NCBI GenBank assembly: GCA_023426005.1
Contig: JAFABO010000024.1
Location: forward strand, 1 to 16,454
From: Bacillota bacterium
Lineage (GTDB): Bacteria > Bacillota > Clostridia > Acetivibrionales > DSM-1351
Direction: 5' to 3'
DNA length: 16,454 bases
Part shown: piece by piece, positions 6,505 to 14,194 of the stretch
Numbering within the stretch: the first letter of the stretch is position 1
How the letters are laid out: each line of letters begins with the position of its first letter
Made by a program: the position numbers and the translations under genes
Notes under the pieces: generated by a model
The model's database searches: none
What the model saw: only the letters and a program-made list of their open reading frames with translations
What the model was told of the DNA's origin: nothing

Positions 6505-8535
6505 TTAACATACCGATAACTTAAAAAGCTTTGACTGGCAAGGACTGAGACCCACATTAAGTACATTCCGGATACTTGCCCTTGTTTTATCCCATAGATC
6601 ATAACATTCGATCCTCATTGAACTTTTTCCAAACAGTGTTTCCAATCGTATGGATAAATTCATGCTCTCAGCCGTATTAAAATTGAATAGAGCCAGATAG
6701 CAGGTATTATCCTCCTCTTTATGCAAATAAACATTTGCCGCAGTACTGTCTTCATTTTCATAAAGAGGTATGAAGGAAACTCCTTTTCGTGCCAGATTAT
6801 TTACTTCATCATTGAGCAAATATTGTTTGCAGCGCTTCCTGCTGTCTTCGGATGCGATATCCTCACTGAAAAGCAGGACCGTTCCTGCAATAACGGAAGC
6901 ATTGAACCTGGTCCGTGCTTCCTCCCCGGATATTGGAGGCTTTTTGAAGCTCTTATACAGCACAACATGGTCGGGATCGCTGTATTTATATAAAATGTTG
7001 TTGAACCACCAGCCATAGGTCACCGAATTGAGCATGTATTCGCTGTCCTTTATGCTTCCGAAAGCATCGCAGGAAATTCTTCTGGAATGTGCGTACTGAT
7101 ATGGAAACAACGGAGCAATGGAAAGATTAATAAAAAAGTTTCTTCCGATCCTCTCCGGATCCAGCAATCCGGTTATGTGGGACATTCCGTAATTATAGGC
7201 CATTGTTCCGGTAGTTATGTCCTTCAGATAATGAACTCCTTCCAGCGCTCCATGGACCATGAAATCCAGCTTGATATACTCAAAACCCAGTTTAACAAAG
7301 TATTCCAGCATCAACTCCACACGTTTTGTATTGGCCGGATGTGTGGGATCGATAGCATGGCCTCCATCCAGATCCGGAAGAATTTTTCCGTCCCGGTCCT
7401 TGAGAAGAATATCGGAATACTTATACCTGCCTTCCGATCCTTCCACGGGAGTATCAAAATTCTTGCCCCAGAAGGCAAAAGGTGTATAGTAAATACCGGC
7501 CTTCTGCCCATTCCTGTTCACGTGCTTCACCGAGCCGGACAGCTGCTCCTTCGACAGGCTTGTCCAGAAGGCATCATAATTTACATAAACTATATCTTTA
7601 TTGTTAAAGCCCCTGTGCTGCAGTTCATTTTTTATAAAGTCAGAGGTATTGATATACTTCTCATAGTTGATTGTATTTTCGAGAGCAGCCCAGCTGTTCC
7701 ACCCGAAGGGCACACCTCCGTTCCAGCTTAAAGGGGGAACCAGCCTCGCATTTGCCTTTGCAAACTCAACCAGCCCGGCTTTATAATCAGGGTAAAAGCC
7801 TATAAAGATTTTTGATGAGCTGATCAGGGAGCCGTGCACATAGCCGTGAGGTATTGTATCCCGTGTGATTTCACCGGCCGCACCGTTATACACCTTGAAT
7901 CGGCAAATTTCACCTGTTTCATCGGCATTAACAGCTATCCCGGTCTTCCATACATCGTGGGTCAATGACCCCGCAATAAGCCCTTTTTGTGAAGTCCTGT
8001 GGTATACCGCCGTCACCTCATAGCTTTCTTTTGATTTCTCTGCCGGCTTCGATTCGTATCTTATCCATTTGCCATTGTCATATGGAACAAAAAGCACGGC
8101 GGTATCTGAATTCCCACCGGGATTTACCGGACTGCTCCCCTTGTTTTCACCGCACACCGGCGCAATATAGTTCGTGGCCAGCTCCTGGTACCCCGAAACA
8201 ATTACCTGTGTGACGACGAAGGGCAATTCCTCATAGATATGAAAAACCTGCCTGAGACCAGGTTCCCCGTCCGACTTATACTGAATATCAACCTGTATCC
8301 CCCTGCCCAACCGGTCTTCTATGTTTTGTTTGTACACATAATACTTTTTGAAATCAGTACTTCTGATCTTTTGATTTTCCAAAGTGGTAAATTCACTATA
8401 GAAATTACTGACGACAGGGAGACCGTTATATATTATACTTGATAAGCTGTTTGATTTATTGAATTTGAATGTCAATTGTCCGTTTGCTGCGGTTAATAAA
8501 CTGTCATTTTCATAATAGATGATCTTATCCGCCAT
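6505..8535 (-). CDS. Cytoplasmic clan GH-D glycosidase, alpha-galactosidase-like
   Basis: A 676-residue enzyme with no signal peptide, predicted to act in the cytoplasm on oligosaccharides imported by the adjacent transporter. It has an N-terminal beta-sandwich (about 1-265, with AVLFVPYDNGKWIRY), a TIM barrel starting at GGVPFGWNSW (273-282), and a short C-terminal beta domain (about 585-676). The candidate nucleophile is Asp424 in YIKLDF and the candidate acid/base is Asp490 in RRISCDA; SDPDH follows at 519-523. It aligns block by block with the catalytic region of the downstream surface enzyme, including FPYQYAHxRR and EYxxNSxxYGWW, so the two are paralogues. The ATG at 8535 has a CTGGAGGT site six bases upstream. 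A hairpin separates it from the binding-protein gene. Hydrolysis of alpha-galactosides is the likely role, but other clan GH-D activities such as beta-L-arabinopyranosidase or isomalto-dextranase are possible. Confidence 0.85.
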   Translation of the reverse strand: MADKIIYYENDSLLTAANGQLTFKFNKSNSLSSIIYNGLPVVSNFYSEFTTLENQKIRSTDFKKYYVYKQNIEDRLGRGIQVDIQYKSDGEPGLRQVFHIYEELPFVVTQVIVSGYQELATNYIAPVCGENKGSSPVNPGGNSDTAVLFVPYDNGKWIRYESKPAEKSKESYEVTAVYHRTSQKGLIAGSLTHDVWKTGIAVNADETGEICRFKVYNGAAGEITRDTIPHGYVHGSLISSSKIFIGFYPDYKAGLVEFAKANARLVPPLSWNGGVPFGWNSWAALENTINYEKYINTSDFIKNELQHRGFNNKDIVYVNYDAFWTSLSKEQLSGSVKHVNRNGQKAGIYYTPFAFWGKNFDTPVEGSEGRYKYSDILLKDRDGKILPDLDGGHAIDPTHPANTKRVELMLEYFVKLGFEYIKLDFMVHGALEGVHYLKDITTGTMAYNYGMSHITGLLDPERIGRNFFINLSIAPLFPYQYAHSRRISCDAFGSIKDSEYMLNSVTYGWWFNNILYKYSDPDHVVLYKSFKKPPISGEEARTRFNASVIAGTVLLFSEDIASEDSRKRCKQYLLNDEVNNLARKGVSFIPLYENEDSTAANVYLHKEEDNTCYLALFNFNTAESMNLSIRLETLFGKSSMRIECYDLWDKTRASIRNVLNVGLSPCQSKLFKLSVC

Positions 8536-8566
8536 TTTTTACCTCCAGAAAAGTTTCAAAACTAAA

Positions 8567-8589
8567 GGGTCTACATTTCCGGTAGACCC
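8567..8589 (-). terminator. Intercistronic hairpin between binding-protein and glycosidase genes
   Basis: GGGTCTAC at 8567-8574 pairs with GTAGACCC at 8582-8589 across a 7-base loop. In the minus-strand transcript the stem is followed by TTTAGTTTTG, an interrupted T-run. It lies 22 bases after the stop of the binding-protein gene and about 31 bases before the next start. It is best read as a leaky terminator or a 3'-end stabiliser, which would let the binding protein be made in excess over the enzymes; a fully efficient terminator is less likely because no obvious promoter follows. Confidence 0.65.
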
Positions 8590-8611
8590 CCTAATTTTTA
8601 ATTTTAAAATA

Positions 8612-10252
8612 CTACTTCCACAATTCCATTCTCTTGTTATAGTTGTCAGTGATCACTCTTTCGACTTTTTCAGCCCCTGCAGTGTTTGCATCGGCTACAA
8701 ACTTATTGAATAAATTAACTGCTTCCCCTTCTGTTTTAGCATATACACATTTTGGAATGGCCTGCTTGTACAAATCATCGATTTTCTGATAGACCAGCGC
8801 TTCGGCTGTTCCTCCTGCCGGATTCAAGCCGTCAAACGGAGCTGAATCCCAGGTGGAGTCGCTTAAGTTTTTGAGTGCCATGTTATCCAGATCATTCCTG
8901 TTGTATCTTGCAGCCAGATCATATGGGGTTCCGTCTGATCCGGGGCCATTTTTGATGAACCATGTCCATTTTCTGATACCTGTCTCATCTCTGTACTTAT
9001 TCCAATCCTTATTGAAATTGCCAAGGACTCCCGGCAACGGTACGTGCTTTCCGTTTTCAATATTCCAGGTCTTATCCTGTACACCCCATTGCAGCAGGTA
9101 CTGTCCTTCCTCACTGGCAAGGAAATTTATGAACTGCATTGTTCTTTCAGGATTTTTGTTTGATTTGCTGATTCCTATGGCATCCCAGCCCAGGCCGCTT
9201 CTTGGTCCATATGTGGTGCGTGCGGCATCCACTCCGGGTGCTGTTACCTTATATGGATAGAACTGGCTGTCATCAGATTCTTTCTTAAGAACCGTATTGG
9301 CTTCACCAAGATCCCAATATGCTCCCAGGGTTGAGAATACATACCCTCCCGAGCATTTCTGCAGCCACAGCTGCTTCTTGTTTACCGCCCATTCTCTTTC
9401 AAGTAATCCTTCAGTATAAAGCCTGTTCCAGAACTTTATAATTTCAACGAATTGAGGATCTTTAAATTCATATCTCAAAGTTCCCGACCCATCATCATAA
9501 AACGTTTTCATCCCCCAAGCACCTTTTAATGTGCCAGTTTGAGCTGTCCAGTTCTCAGTCCACATGGTTACCGGGATTGTTTCATGTCCGTTTATCTTGG
9601 GATTTTTTTCTTTTACTTTCTTTAGTATGTCTATGTACTCATCGGTGGTGATCGGCTTTCCTCCCGCAGCCACATCAGGTGCAACCTGTGCAAGGACATC
9701 CTTTCTCATCATAAATCCGAAAACCGGTTCCTCCTCAAAGCCGTACCAGTTGCTCAGGTAGTAATTTTGTCCGTCCTCACTTCTGGTCTGGTTTAATATG
9801 TTGCCATACATGCTCTTTACGTCAGGACCGTATTTATCGATCAAATCATTAAGCGGAATAAAGGATTTTGTGGAAATGTATTTATTCGTAATATCTCCCG
9901 ATCTATCCATCAGGATTATGTCAGGCAAGTCACCGCTTGCAAGCAGCAGATTCAGCTTTTCATTTGCATTGCCCGTAGGCTGCTGCATTTCCAGTGACAC
10001 ACCGGTTCTTTTGATAATTTCCTTTGAAACATCGTCGTTTCCAAATGGATCCCCTGTGTTTTTATCAAAAAATGTAAGTGTGATAGGTTCAAGACTCTTT
10101 TCACCCTGCGAGTCCTCACTTGCAGTACTGACCTTTGCCGGGGAAGCGGTAGCTTCGGCTGCCTTCTGGCTTGAGCCGCAGGCTGTGACCAAGGATGCTG
10201 CCAATGCCAGTGCTAAAGCAGAACTGACAGCTCTTTTAAAAATTTTAGACAT
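8612..10252 (-). CDS. Sugar ABC transporter solute-binding lipoprotein (LplA-like)
   Basis: A 546-residue extracellular solute-binding protein that should capture oligosaccharides at the outer face of the membrane and deliver them to the two permeases encoded just upstream. Residues 1-24 form a lipoprotein signal (KR-rich start, long Ala/Leu core) ending in LVTAC, so Cys25 is the likely lipidation site; a Ser/Ala/Thr/Glu-rich tether follows (26-53). The mature part begins with ITLTFFDKNTGD and has the length and features of the large LplA/YtcQ binding proteins (for example GLGWDAIGISK followed by INFLASEEGQYLLQWG). The ATG at 10252 has an AAGGAGGT site seven bases upstream. The position, 85 bases after the second permease, fits the common order permease-permease-binding protein. 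Substrate is inferred only from the two glycosidase genes that follow. Confidence 0.92.
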   Translation of the reverse strand: MSKIFKRAVSSALALALAASLVTACGSSQKAAEATASPAKVSTASEDSQGEKSLEPITLTFFDKNTGDPFGNDDVSKEIIKRTGVSLEMQQPTGNANEKLNLLLASGDLPDIILMDRSGDITNKYISTKSFIPLNDLIDKYGPDVKSMYGNILNQTRSEDGQNYYLSNWYGFEEEPVFGFMMRKDVLAQVAPDVAAGGKPITTDEYIDILKKVKEKNPKINGHETIPVTMWTENWTAQTGTLKGAWGMKTFYDDGSGTLRYEFKDPQFVEIIKFWNRLYTEGLLEREWAVNKKQLWLQKCSGGYVFSTLGAYWDLGEANTVLKKESDDSQFYPYKVTAPGVDAARTTYGPRSGLGWDAIGISKSNKNPERTMQFINFLASEEGQYLLQWGVQDKTWNIENGKHVPLPGVLGNFNKDWNKYRDETGIRKWTWFIKNGPGSDGTPYDLAARYNRNDLDNMALKNLSDSTWDSAPFDGLNPAGGTAEALVYQKIDDLYKQAIPKCVYAKTEGEAVNLFNKFVADANTAGAEKVERVITDNYNKRMELWK

Positions 10253-10259
10253 TTTGTGT

Positions 10260-10323
10260 ACCTCCTTGAAATTATATGATTATTTTCTTACAGGATGTTA
10301 TTTTTCAGCTCACCTCCTTGAAA
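10260..10323 (-). promoter_or_regulatory. Duplicated Shine-Dalgarno sequence ahead of the binding-protein gene
   Basis: The 12-base sequence TTTCAAGGAGGT occurs twice on the minus strand, at 10323-10312 and 10271-10260, 52 bases apart. Only the second sits at the right distance from a start codon, the ATG at 10252. After the first copy I find no usable start codon with an open frame (GTG AGC TGA stops at once). The spare copy may be a ribosome standby or mRNA-stabilising site, or a remnant of a small duplication. Confidence 0.6.
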
Positions 10324-10337
10324 AAATTTTTAATGTA

Positions 10338-11240
10338 TCAGGCTTTTACAGCTCCAATCATGATACCCTTTACAAAGAATCTCTGCAGGAACGGGTAGAC
10401 AAGTATTATGGGCAGTGTGGCCAGTATTGTGGCCGACATCCTTATACTGTCGGCGTTTACAGTGCCTTTATTGGCCGCCGCCGACATTCTGGCACTGAAG
10501 GAATTCTGCATTGCCGTGGTATCGTATTGCGTGAGGATCAATACCAGTGTAGCCTGTAAGGTCTTAAGGCTTCTCTTGTTTGTAAAGGCAAACGAATCAA
10601 ACCAGGAATTCCATTGGTTGATAGCATTAAACAAAGTTATTGTAGCCAGAATAGGCATGCACAGGGGAATGATAATTTTGAAAAATATTATGATATCATT
10701 TGCGCCGTCAATTTTTGCCGATTCTTCAAGTTCGGCAGGCAACGACTCAATGTAAGTGATTACCAATATCATATAGAAGACATTTATAATATTCGGGAAT
10801 ATATATACTGCAAAATTGTCAATCAGCTTCATAGAGCTGAGTACCATATAGTAAGGGATCAACCCCCCTCCAAAATACATGGTGAATATGAAGGCCAATT
10901 TGATAGGTTTTCTTCCCACAAGGTCACGTTTGCTTAGTGAATACGCTGCCATTGCCGTGCACAATACCGCAATAGGTGCGCCAATTATGGTCCTTAAAAC
11001 CGTAATGTTGATTGAGCCCACAAACTTCTCATCCAGGAGCAGGGTTATATAACTCTGCAATGAAAACTTTCTGGGAAAGAGGTACAGTCCTCCCCTCACA
11101 GTGTCCACCGCATCATTTACAGACACTATAAACACCTGCCAGAACGGGTAAAAGGTAACGATGAATAATAAGGTCAATATACTGTAGATTGTAATTTTGA
11201 AAGATAACTCCGATTTACCGCCGAAAACTGACTTACTCAT
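10338..11240 (-). CDS. Sugar ABC transporter permease, LplC/YtcP-like (MalG type)
   Basis: A 300-residue integral membrane protein, one half of the transmembrane channel that pairs with the LplB-like permease encoded just upstream. It has about six hydrophobic segments, the first at roughly 17-40. The coupling motif of binding-protein-dependent permeases is near 173-193 (ESAKIDGAN followed by IIIPL), the cytoplasmic loop that docks the ATPase. The C-terminus ends GIMIGAVKA, resembling the KGxxxGAVKG end typical of this family. The ATG at 11240 has an AAAGGAGA site that overlaps the preceding stop codon, and the two permease genes are only 14 bases apart, so they are probably translated together. 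No ATPase gene is present in the window. Confidence 0.93.
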   Translation of the reverse strand: MSKSVFGGKSELSFKITIYSILTLLFIVTFYPFWQVFIVSVNDAVDTVRGGLYLFPRKFSLQSYITLLLDEKFVGSINITVLRTIIGAPIAVLCTAMAAYSLSKRDLVGRKPIKLAFIFTMYFGGGLIPYYMVLSSMKLIDNFAVYIFPNIINVFYMILVITYIESLPAELEESAKIDGANDIIIFFKIIIPLCMPILATITLFNAINQWNSWFDSFAFTNKRSLKTLQATLVLILTQYDTTAMQNSFSARMSAAANKGTVNADSIRMSATILATLPIILVYPFLQRFFVKGIMIGAVKA

Positions 11241-11254
11241 TTTTATGTCTCCTT

Positions 11255-12235
11255 TTAGAATAATGACTGCTCGTTGTATTTTTTTGAAATATTATTTACA
11301 ATAACAACAAGAATAAATGAAATGGCCGATTTAAATAATCCGACTGCAGCCCCGTAGGAAAACATTGATTGTCCCAAGCCATATCTGTAGGAGTAATAAT
11401 CTATTACATCGGCATAGTCCTTTACAACGTCATTCTGCATGAGGAACTGCTGTTCAAAACCGCCATTCAGAATCTGTCCAACAGCAATTATCAGCAGGAT
11501 AACTATGGTTGGTTTGAGCAGGGGCAGTGTTATCCTGAAGGTCTGCTGCCACTTATTGGCCCCGTCCACAAGTGCCGACTCGTAAAGCTCAGGATTGATG
11601 GAAGAAATTGCGGCGAGATACATTATGGCATTATAGCCCATGCTCTTCCATAGGTTGGCAAAAGCAATTATCCACCAGAACAGCTTGGGTTCCTGAAAGA
11701 ATAAAACCGGTTCGCTTCTTATACCTAATGCAATTATTATTTTATTTACTACACCGTCGGATGTAAGCAGGGTTAAAAAAATGTTTGCCGTTATAACCCA
11801 GGAAATAAAATATGGCAAATAGGATACCGTCTGGACTGTTCTTTTAAAGAGTCCGTCCTTTGCTTCGTTTAAAGCTACTGCTATTATTATAGGTGCCGGA
11901 AAACTGAAAATCAGTGTAATTATACTTGTTCCAAGCGTATTCCTCATTACCTTATAGAAGTCTCCGCTCTGGAAAATAAAATAGTCAAACCATTTGAGTC
12001 CAACAAATTCGCTGCTGAAAAAAGAACTGAAGAATGGTTTCCCATCCGGCATATAATTTATAAAAGCCATATATAATCCGAACATCGGAGCATAGCAAAT
12101 AGTTGCAAGCCAGATTATACCGGGAATAAGCATTAAATATAAATACTTGTGTTCAAGTATTTTGTTTATGGTTTTATTTCTTTTTCCTATAGACTGCTGC
12201 ACTTCTATTTTTGTATTCATCGGTTGAATATCCAT
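11255..12235 (-). CDS. Sugar ABC transporter permease, LplB/YteP-like (MalF type)
   Basis: A 326-residue integral membrane protein, the first gene of the leftward operon and partner of the LplC-like permease. A short charged cytoplasmic N-terminus (1-31) is followed by about six hydrophobic segments, beginning at 32-60 with YLYLMLIPGIIW, a typical LplB opening. The ATPase-docking motif lies at 218-242 (YESALVDGAN followed by ITLPLLKP). The start at 12235 is preferred over a second Met five codons on, because a GAGGT site lies about seven bases upstream of the first. The gene is divergent from the response-regulator gene, with about 366 bases between the two start codons. Confidence 0.93.
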   Translation of the reverse strand: MDIQPMNTKIEVQQSIGKRNKTINKILEHKYLYLMLIPGIIWLATICYAPMFGLYMAFINYMPDGKPFFSSFFSSEFVGLKWFDYFIFQSGDFYKVMRNTLGTSIITLIFSFPAPIIIAVALNEAKDGLFKRTVQTVSYLPYFISWVITANIFLTLLTSDGVVNKIIIALGIRSEPVLFFQEPKLFWWIIAFANLWKSMGYNAIMYLAAISSINPELYESALVDGANKWQQTFRITLPLLKPTIVILLIIAVGQILNGGFEQQFLMQNDVVKDYADVIDYYSYRYGLGQSMFSYGAAVGLFKSAISFILVVIVNNISKKYNEQSLF

Positions 12236-12327
12236 TCAAATACCTCATTCCTGTTATAGTGATTAAGCAGGGCCCGGATGTTTCAGACCACTCTGGCCGT
12301 ATCTTAATTTTAATTCCTCGGGGACTA

Positions 12328-12391
12328 ATTATCTATCCAACAATTCTCATAAACATAACACAATTTAATGAAATATAAATTGTCATAAATT
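12328..12391 (-). promoter_or_regulatory. Candidate leftward promoter with tandem activator-site-like repeats
   Basis: On the minus strand GATAAT (12333-12328) could be a -10 element; the sequence 17 bases upstream (ATGTTT) is a poor -35, as expected of an activator-dependent promoter. About 20-35 bases further upstream are the two ATAAATT copies with a 10-base period, one helical turn, the geometry seen for AraC-type regulators bound side by side. A competing possibility is the extended -10 TGATATAAA at 12456-12448. Both are weak in such A/T-rich DNA. Confidence 0.3.
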
Positions 12392-12535
12392 CATTTTATA
12401 AGTTCTATTTTTGTAATTTATAATAATTTCTCGGAAGCAAGCTTGATTTTATATCAGAATCTTCAGATTAGTGCCGCTAAACATCGGAGTTTCAATCATA
12501 ATTATATTAAATATCGTGTTATGTACACCTTTTGT

Positions 12536-12565
12536 TTGACATATAAAATATTCCAATGATATATT
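12536..12565 (+). promoter_or_regulatory. Sigma-A promoter for the response regulator/kinase genes
   Basis: A perfect TTGACA (12536-12541) is followed after 18 bases by TATATT (12560-12565), which differs from the consensus -10 at one position. Transcription would start near 12572, giving a leader of about 30 bases with the AAAGGGTGA ribosome binding site (12585-12593) before the ATG at 12602. This suggests steady basal expression of the sensory pair. Confidence 0.7.
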
Positions 12566-12601
12566 TACATTAATAAAACTTCCTAAAGGGTGATTTTTTC
12601 C

Positions 12602-14179
12602 ATGTATACTATTCTGCTTGTAGATGACGAGAAACTGGAATTGGAGGCACTTAGAAATCATATCGACTGGAGTTCAATGGGTATCAAGGTAACTGGTACT
12701 GCAAAAAACGGAAAGGAAGCCTTAAGGTTCGTGGAAGAATTTCATCCGGACATTGTTTTGACCGATGTGAAAATGCCTGTAATGGATGGCCTGGAATTTA
12801 CCAAAATAGCCCGTTCCATTGATAATAGCTTAAAAATAGTGTTCTTAAGCGGATATGATGATTTTAAATTCATTAAAGCTGCGATGATGGTAGACGCAAT
12901 AGACTACCTATTGAAGCCTGTTGATATCAATGAACTTTCCATGTTAATTGAAAAAATTAAAGCAAGGTTTGAGAAAGAAAGACTTGCCTCTCAATCAATA
13001 AAAACCAATATTGAAAAATATCTTAAAGGGTTGATACTGGAATCCAACACCTCAGTCAGAAAGCAGTTCATAGATAAGCTGCATGAAATATTCCCTGATT
13101 CGGAAACTTCATTATATGCCATGTTCACATTGACCATAGATGATTTTACAGAGTATTCAATGAAAAACGGAGATTACAATACCCAATTATTATTCCAGAA
13201 CATATACGATTTTTTGTCGGAGTCACTGAATACATATATTGAAAGCGCTATTTTAATAAATATGAAGTACGGACAATTTTGCATACTGTATAATGCAGTT
13301 CAGGCAAATGACGGCTTGAACTTTTTTTACAGATACATTGAAACAAATCTGCGCTCCTCTTTCGGCATTTCAGTAACAATCTGCACCGGCAGTAAAACCG
13401 GCAATATTTTTTCCTTGAACGATCTGTATCTGGATCTGGAAAATACATATAATCTGAAATTTTATTTCGGAAGCGGAAAAATAATATCTTCCACCGATTG
13501 CGTAAAAAATAATTTTGACAACCCCGGCTATGTTATTCCTGACATAAGAAATAAATTATGCAGTGCCATCTATGCCATGGAAATTGAATTGGCAAAATCG
13601 ATCATTGGAGAATTTGTAAACCAGATAATAAGGGATAAACCCTCAAAACAGCCTGTATGTAAATACATATTTGATACGGCAAATTTCATATATCAAAATA
13701 TAGTGAAAAACGACAGTTCTCTTAATATTTTATTCGATATTGATACTCTGTACAATAATCTCGTACTGTATAAGGAAACACTTGAAGGTTTACAGAAATA
13801 TGCCCTAAACAGAATTGAGTTTATCATCGGCCATTTGATTGAAAAGAACAGGGACTCCAAGCAAAAGATTGTCAACAGCATAATCGATATTATTGAAAGA
13901 TCCTACAATTTGCCTTTGACAGTTGAGGATATATCAAAAAAAGTCTATCTGACACCCAATTATTTGAGGACCATATTTAAGGAGAAAACGGGAGAAACCA
14001 TCCTCGACTATATTACAAATTACAGAATTTCAAAAGCCACCGGCCTTCTGCGGGACAAATCCCTGAAAATTCACGAAATATCCGTCCTGGTAGGCTACGA
14101 GAATATCTCCTATTTTTGTTCATTGTTCAGCAAATATAAGGGAGTTACCCCCAACGAATTCAGAAAAAAACTGTTATGA
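12602..14179 (+). CDS. YesN-type response regulator with AraC-family DNA-binding domain
   Basis: A 525-residue transcription factor, probable activator of the divergent transporter/glycosidase operon. The N-terminal receiver domain (1 to about 120) has the acidic pair Asp8-Asp9, phospho-acceptor Asp55 in LTDVKMP, Ser83 in FLSGYDD and Lys105 in LLKPVD. A long middle region (about 125-410) of the kind common in YesN proteins has no function I can name. The C-terminal double helix-turn-helix (about 418-525) shows the AraC pattern: LTVEDISKKVYLTPNYL, then IHEISVLVGYENISYF and GVTPNEFRK at the end. The ATG at 12602 is chosen over an in-frame GTG at 12590, because AAAGGGTGA overlaps that GTG and is well spaced for the ATG, and MYTILLVDDE is a standard receiver start. 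The kinase gene follows after 15 bases. Confidence 0.93.
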   Translation: MYTILLVDDEKLELEALRNHIDWSSMGIKVTGTAKNGKEALRFVEEFHPDIVLTDVKMPVMDGLEFTKIARSIDNSLKIVFLSGYDDFKFIKAAMMVDAIDYLLKPVDINELSMLIEKIKARFEKERLASQSIKTNIEKYLKGLILESNTSVRKQFIDKLHEIFPDSETSLYAMFTLTIDDFTEYSMKNGDYNTQLLFQNIYDFLSESLNTYIESAILINMKYGQFCILYNAVQANDGLNFFYRYIETNLRSSFGISVTICTGSKTGNIFSLNDLYLDLENTYNLKFYFGSGKIISSTDCVKNNFDNPGYVIPDIRNKLCSAIYAMEIELAKSIIGEFVNQIIRDKPSKQPVCKYIFDTANFIYQNIVKNDSSLNILFDIDTLYNNLVLYKETLEGLQKYALNRIEFIIGHLIEKNRDSKQKIVNSIIDIIERSYNLPLTVEDISKKVYLTPNYLRTIFKEKTGETILDYITNYRISKATGLLRDKSLKIHEISVLVGYENISYFCSLFSKYKGVTPNEFRKKLL

Positions 14180-14194
14180 AACGGGTATAAATAT

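Larger units (their letters stand above)
12236..12601. other. Divergent regulatory region between the transporter operon and the two-component genes
   Basis: A/T-rich region with no convincing gene. It contains a good rightward promoter (12536-12565) for the response-regulator gene and probably an activator-dependent leftward promoter for the transporter/glycosidase operon. Two exact copies of ATAAATT lie 10 bases apart at 12375-12381 and 12385-12391. A G/C-richer patch at about 12270-12300 lies within the likely leader of the leftward transcript; I find only a weak 5-bp hairpin there (GGCCA/TGGTC). Confidence 0.6.

Noticed and set aside
6470..6511. Upstream in-frame ATG at 6511 as the start of the surface glycosidase
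   Set aside because: It overlaps the stop of the previous gene, has no ribosome binding site, and would put 14 extra residues before a normal signal peptide. The ATG at 6469 has AGGAGGAG in the right place.
7087..7731. Open frame of 214 codons on the plus strand
   Set aside because: It lies wholly inside the cytoplasmic glycosidase on the other strand, has no recognisable domain and no good ribosome binding site. It is a shadow of the real gene.
9798..10559. Open frame of 253 codons on the plus strand
   Set aside because: It runs antisense across the signal-peptide end of the binding-protein gene and into the permease gene. The translation is low-complexity and Ser/Cys/Leu-rich, as expected for an antisense shadow.
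12590..12601. GTG at 12590 as the start of the response regulator
   Set aside because: The GTG is part of the AAAGGGTGA ribosome binding site itself and has no such site upstream. The ATG at 12602 gives the usual receiver-domain start.
12449..12661. Open frame of 70 codons on the minus strand in the divergent region
   Set aside because: It overlaps the promoter, ribosome binding site and first codons of the response-regulator gene, with no ribosome binding site of its own or recognisable motif.
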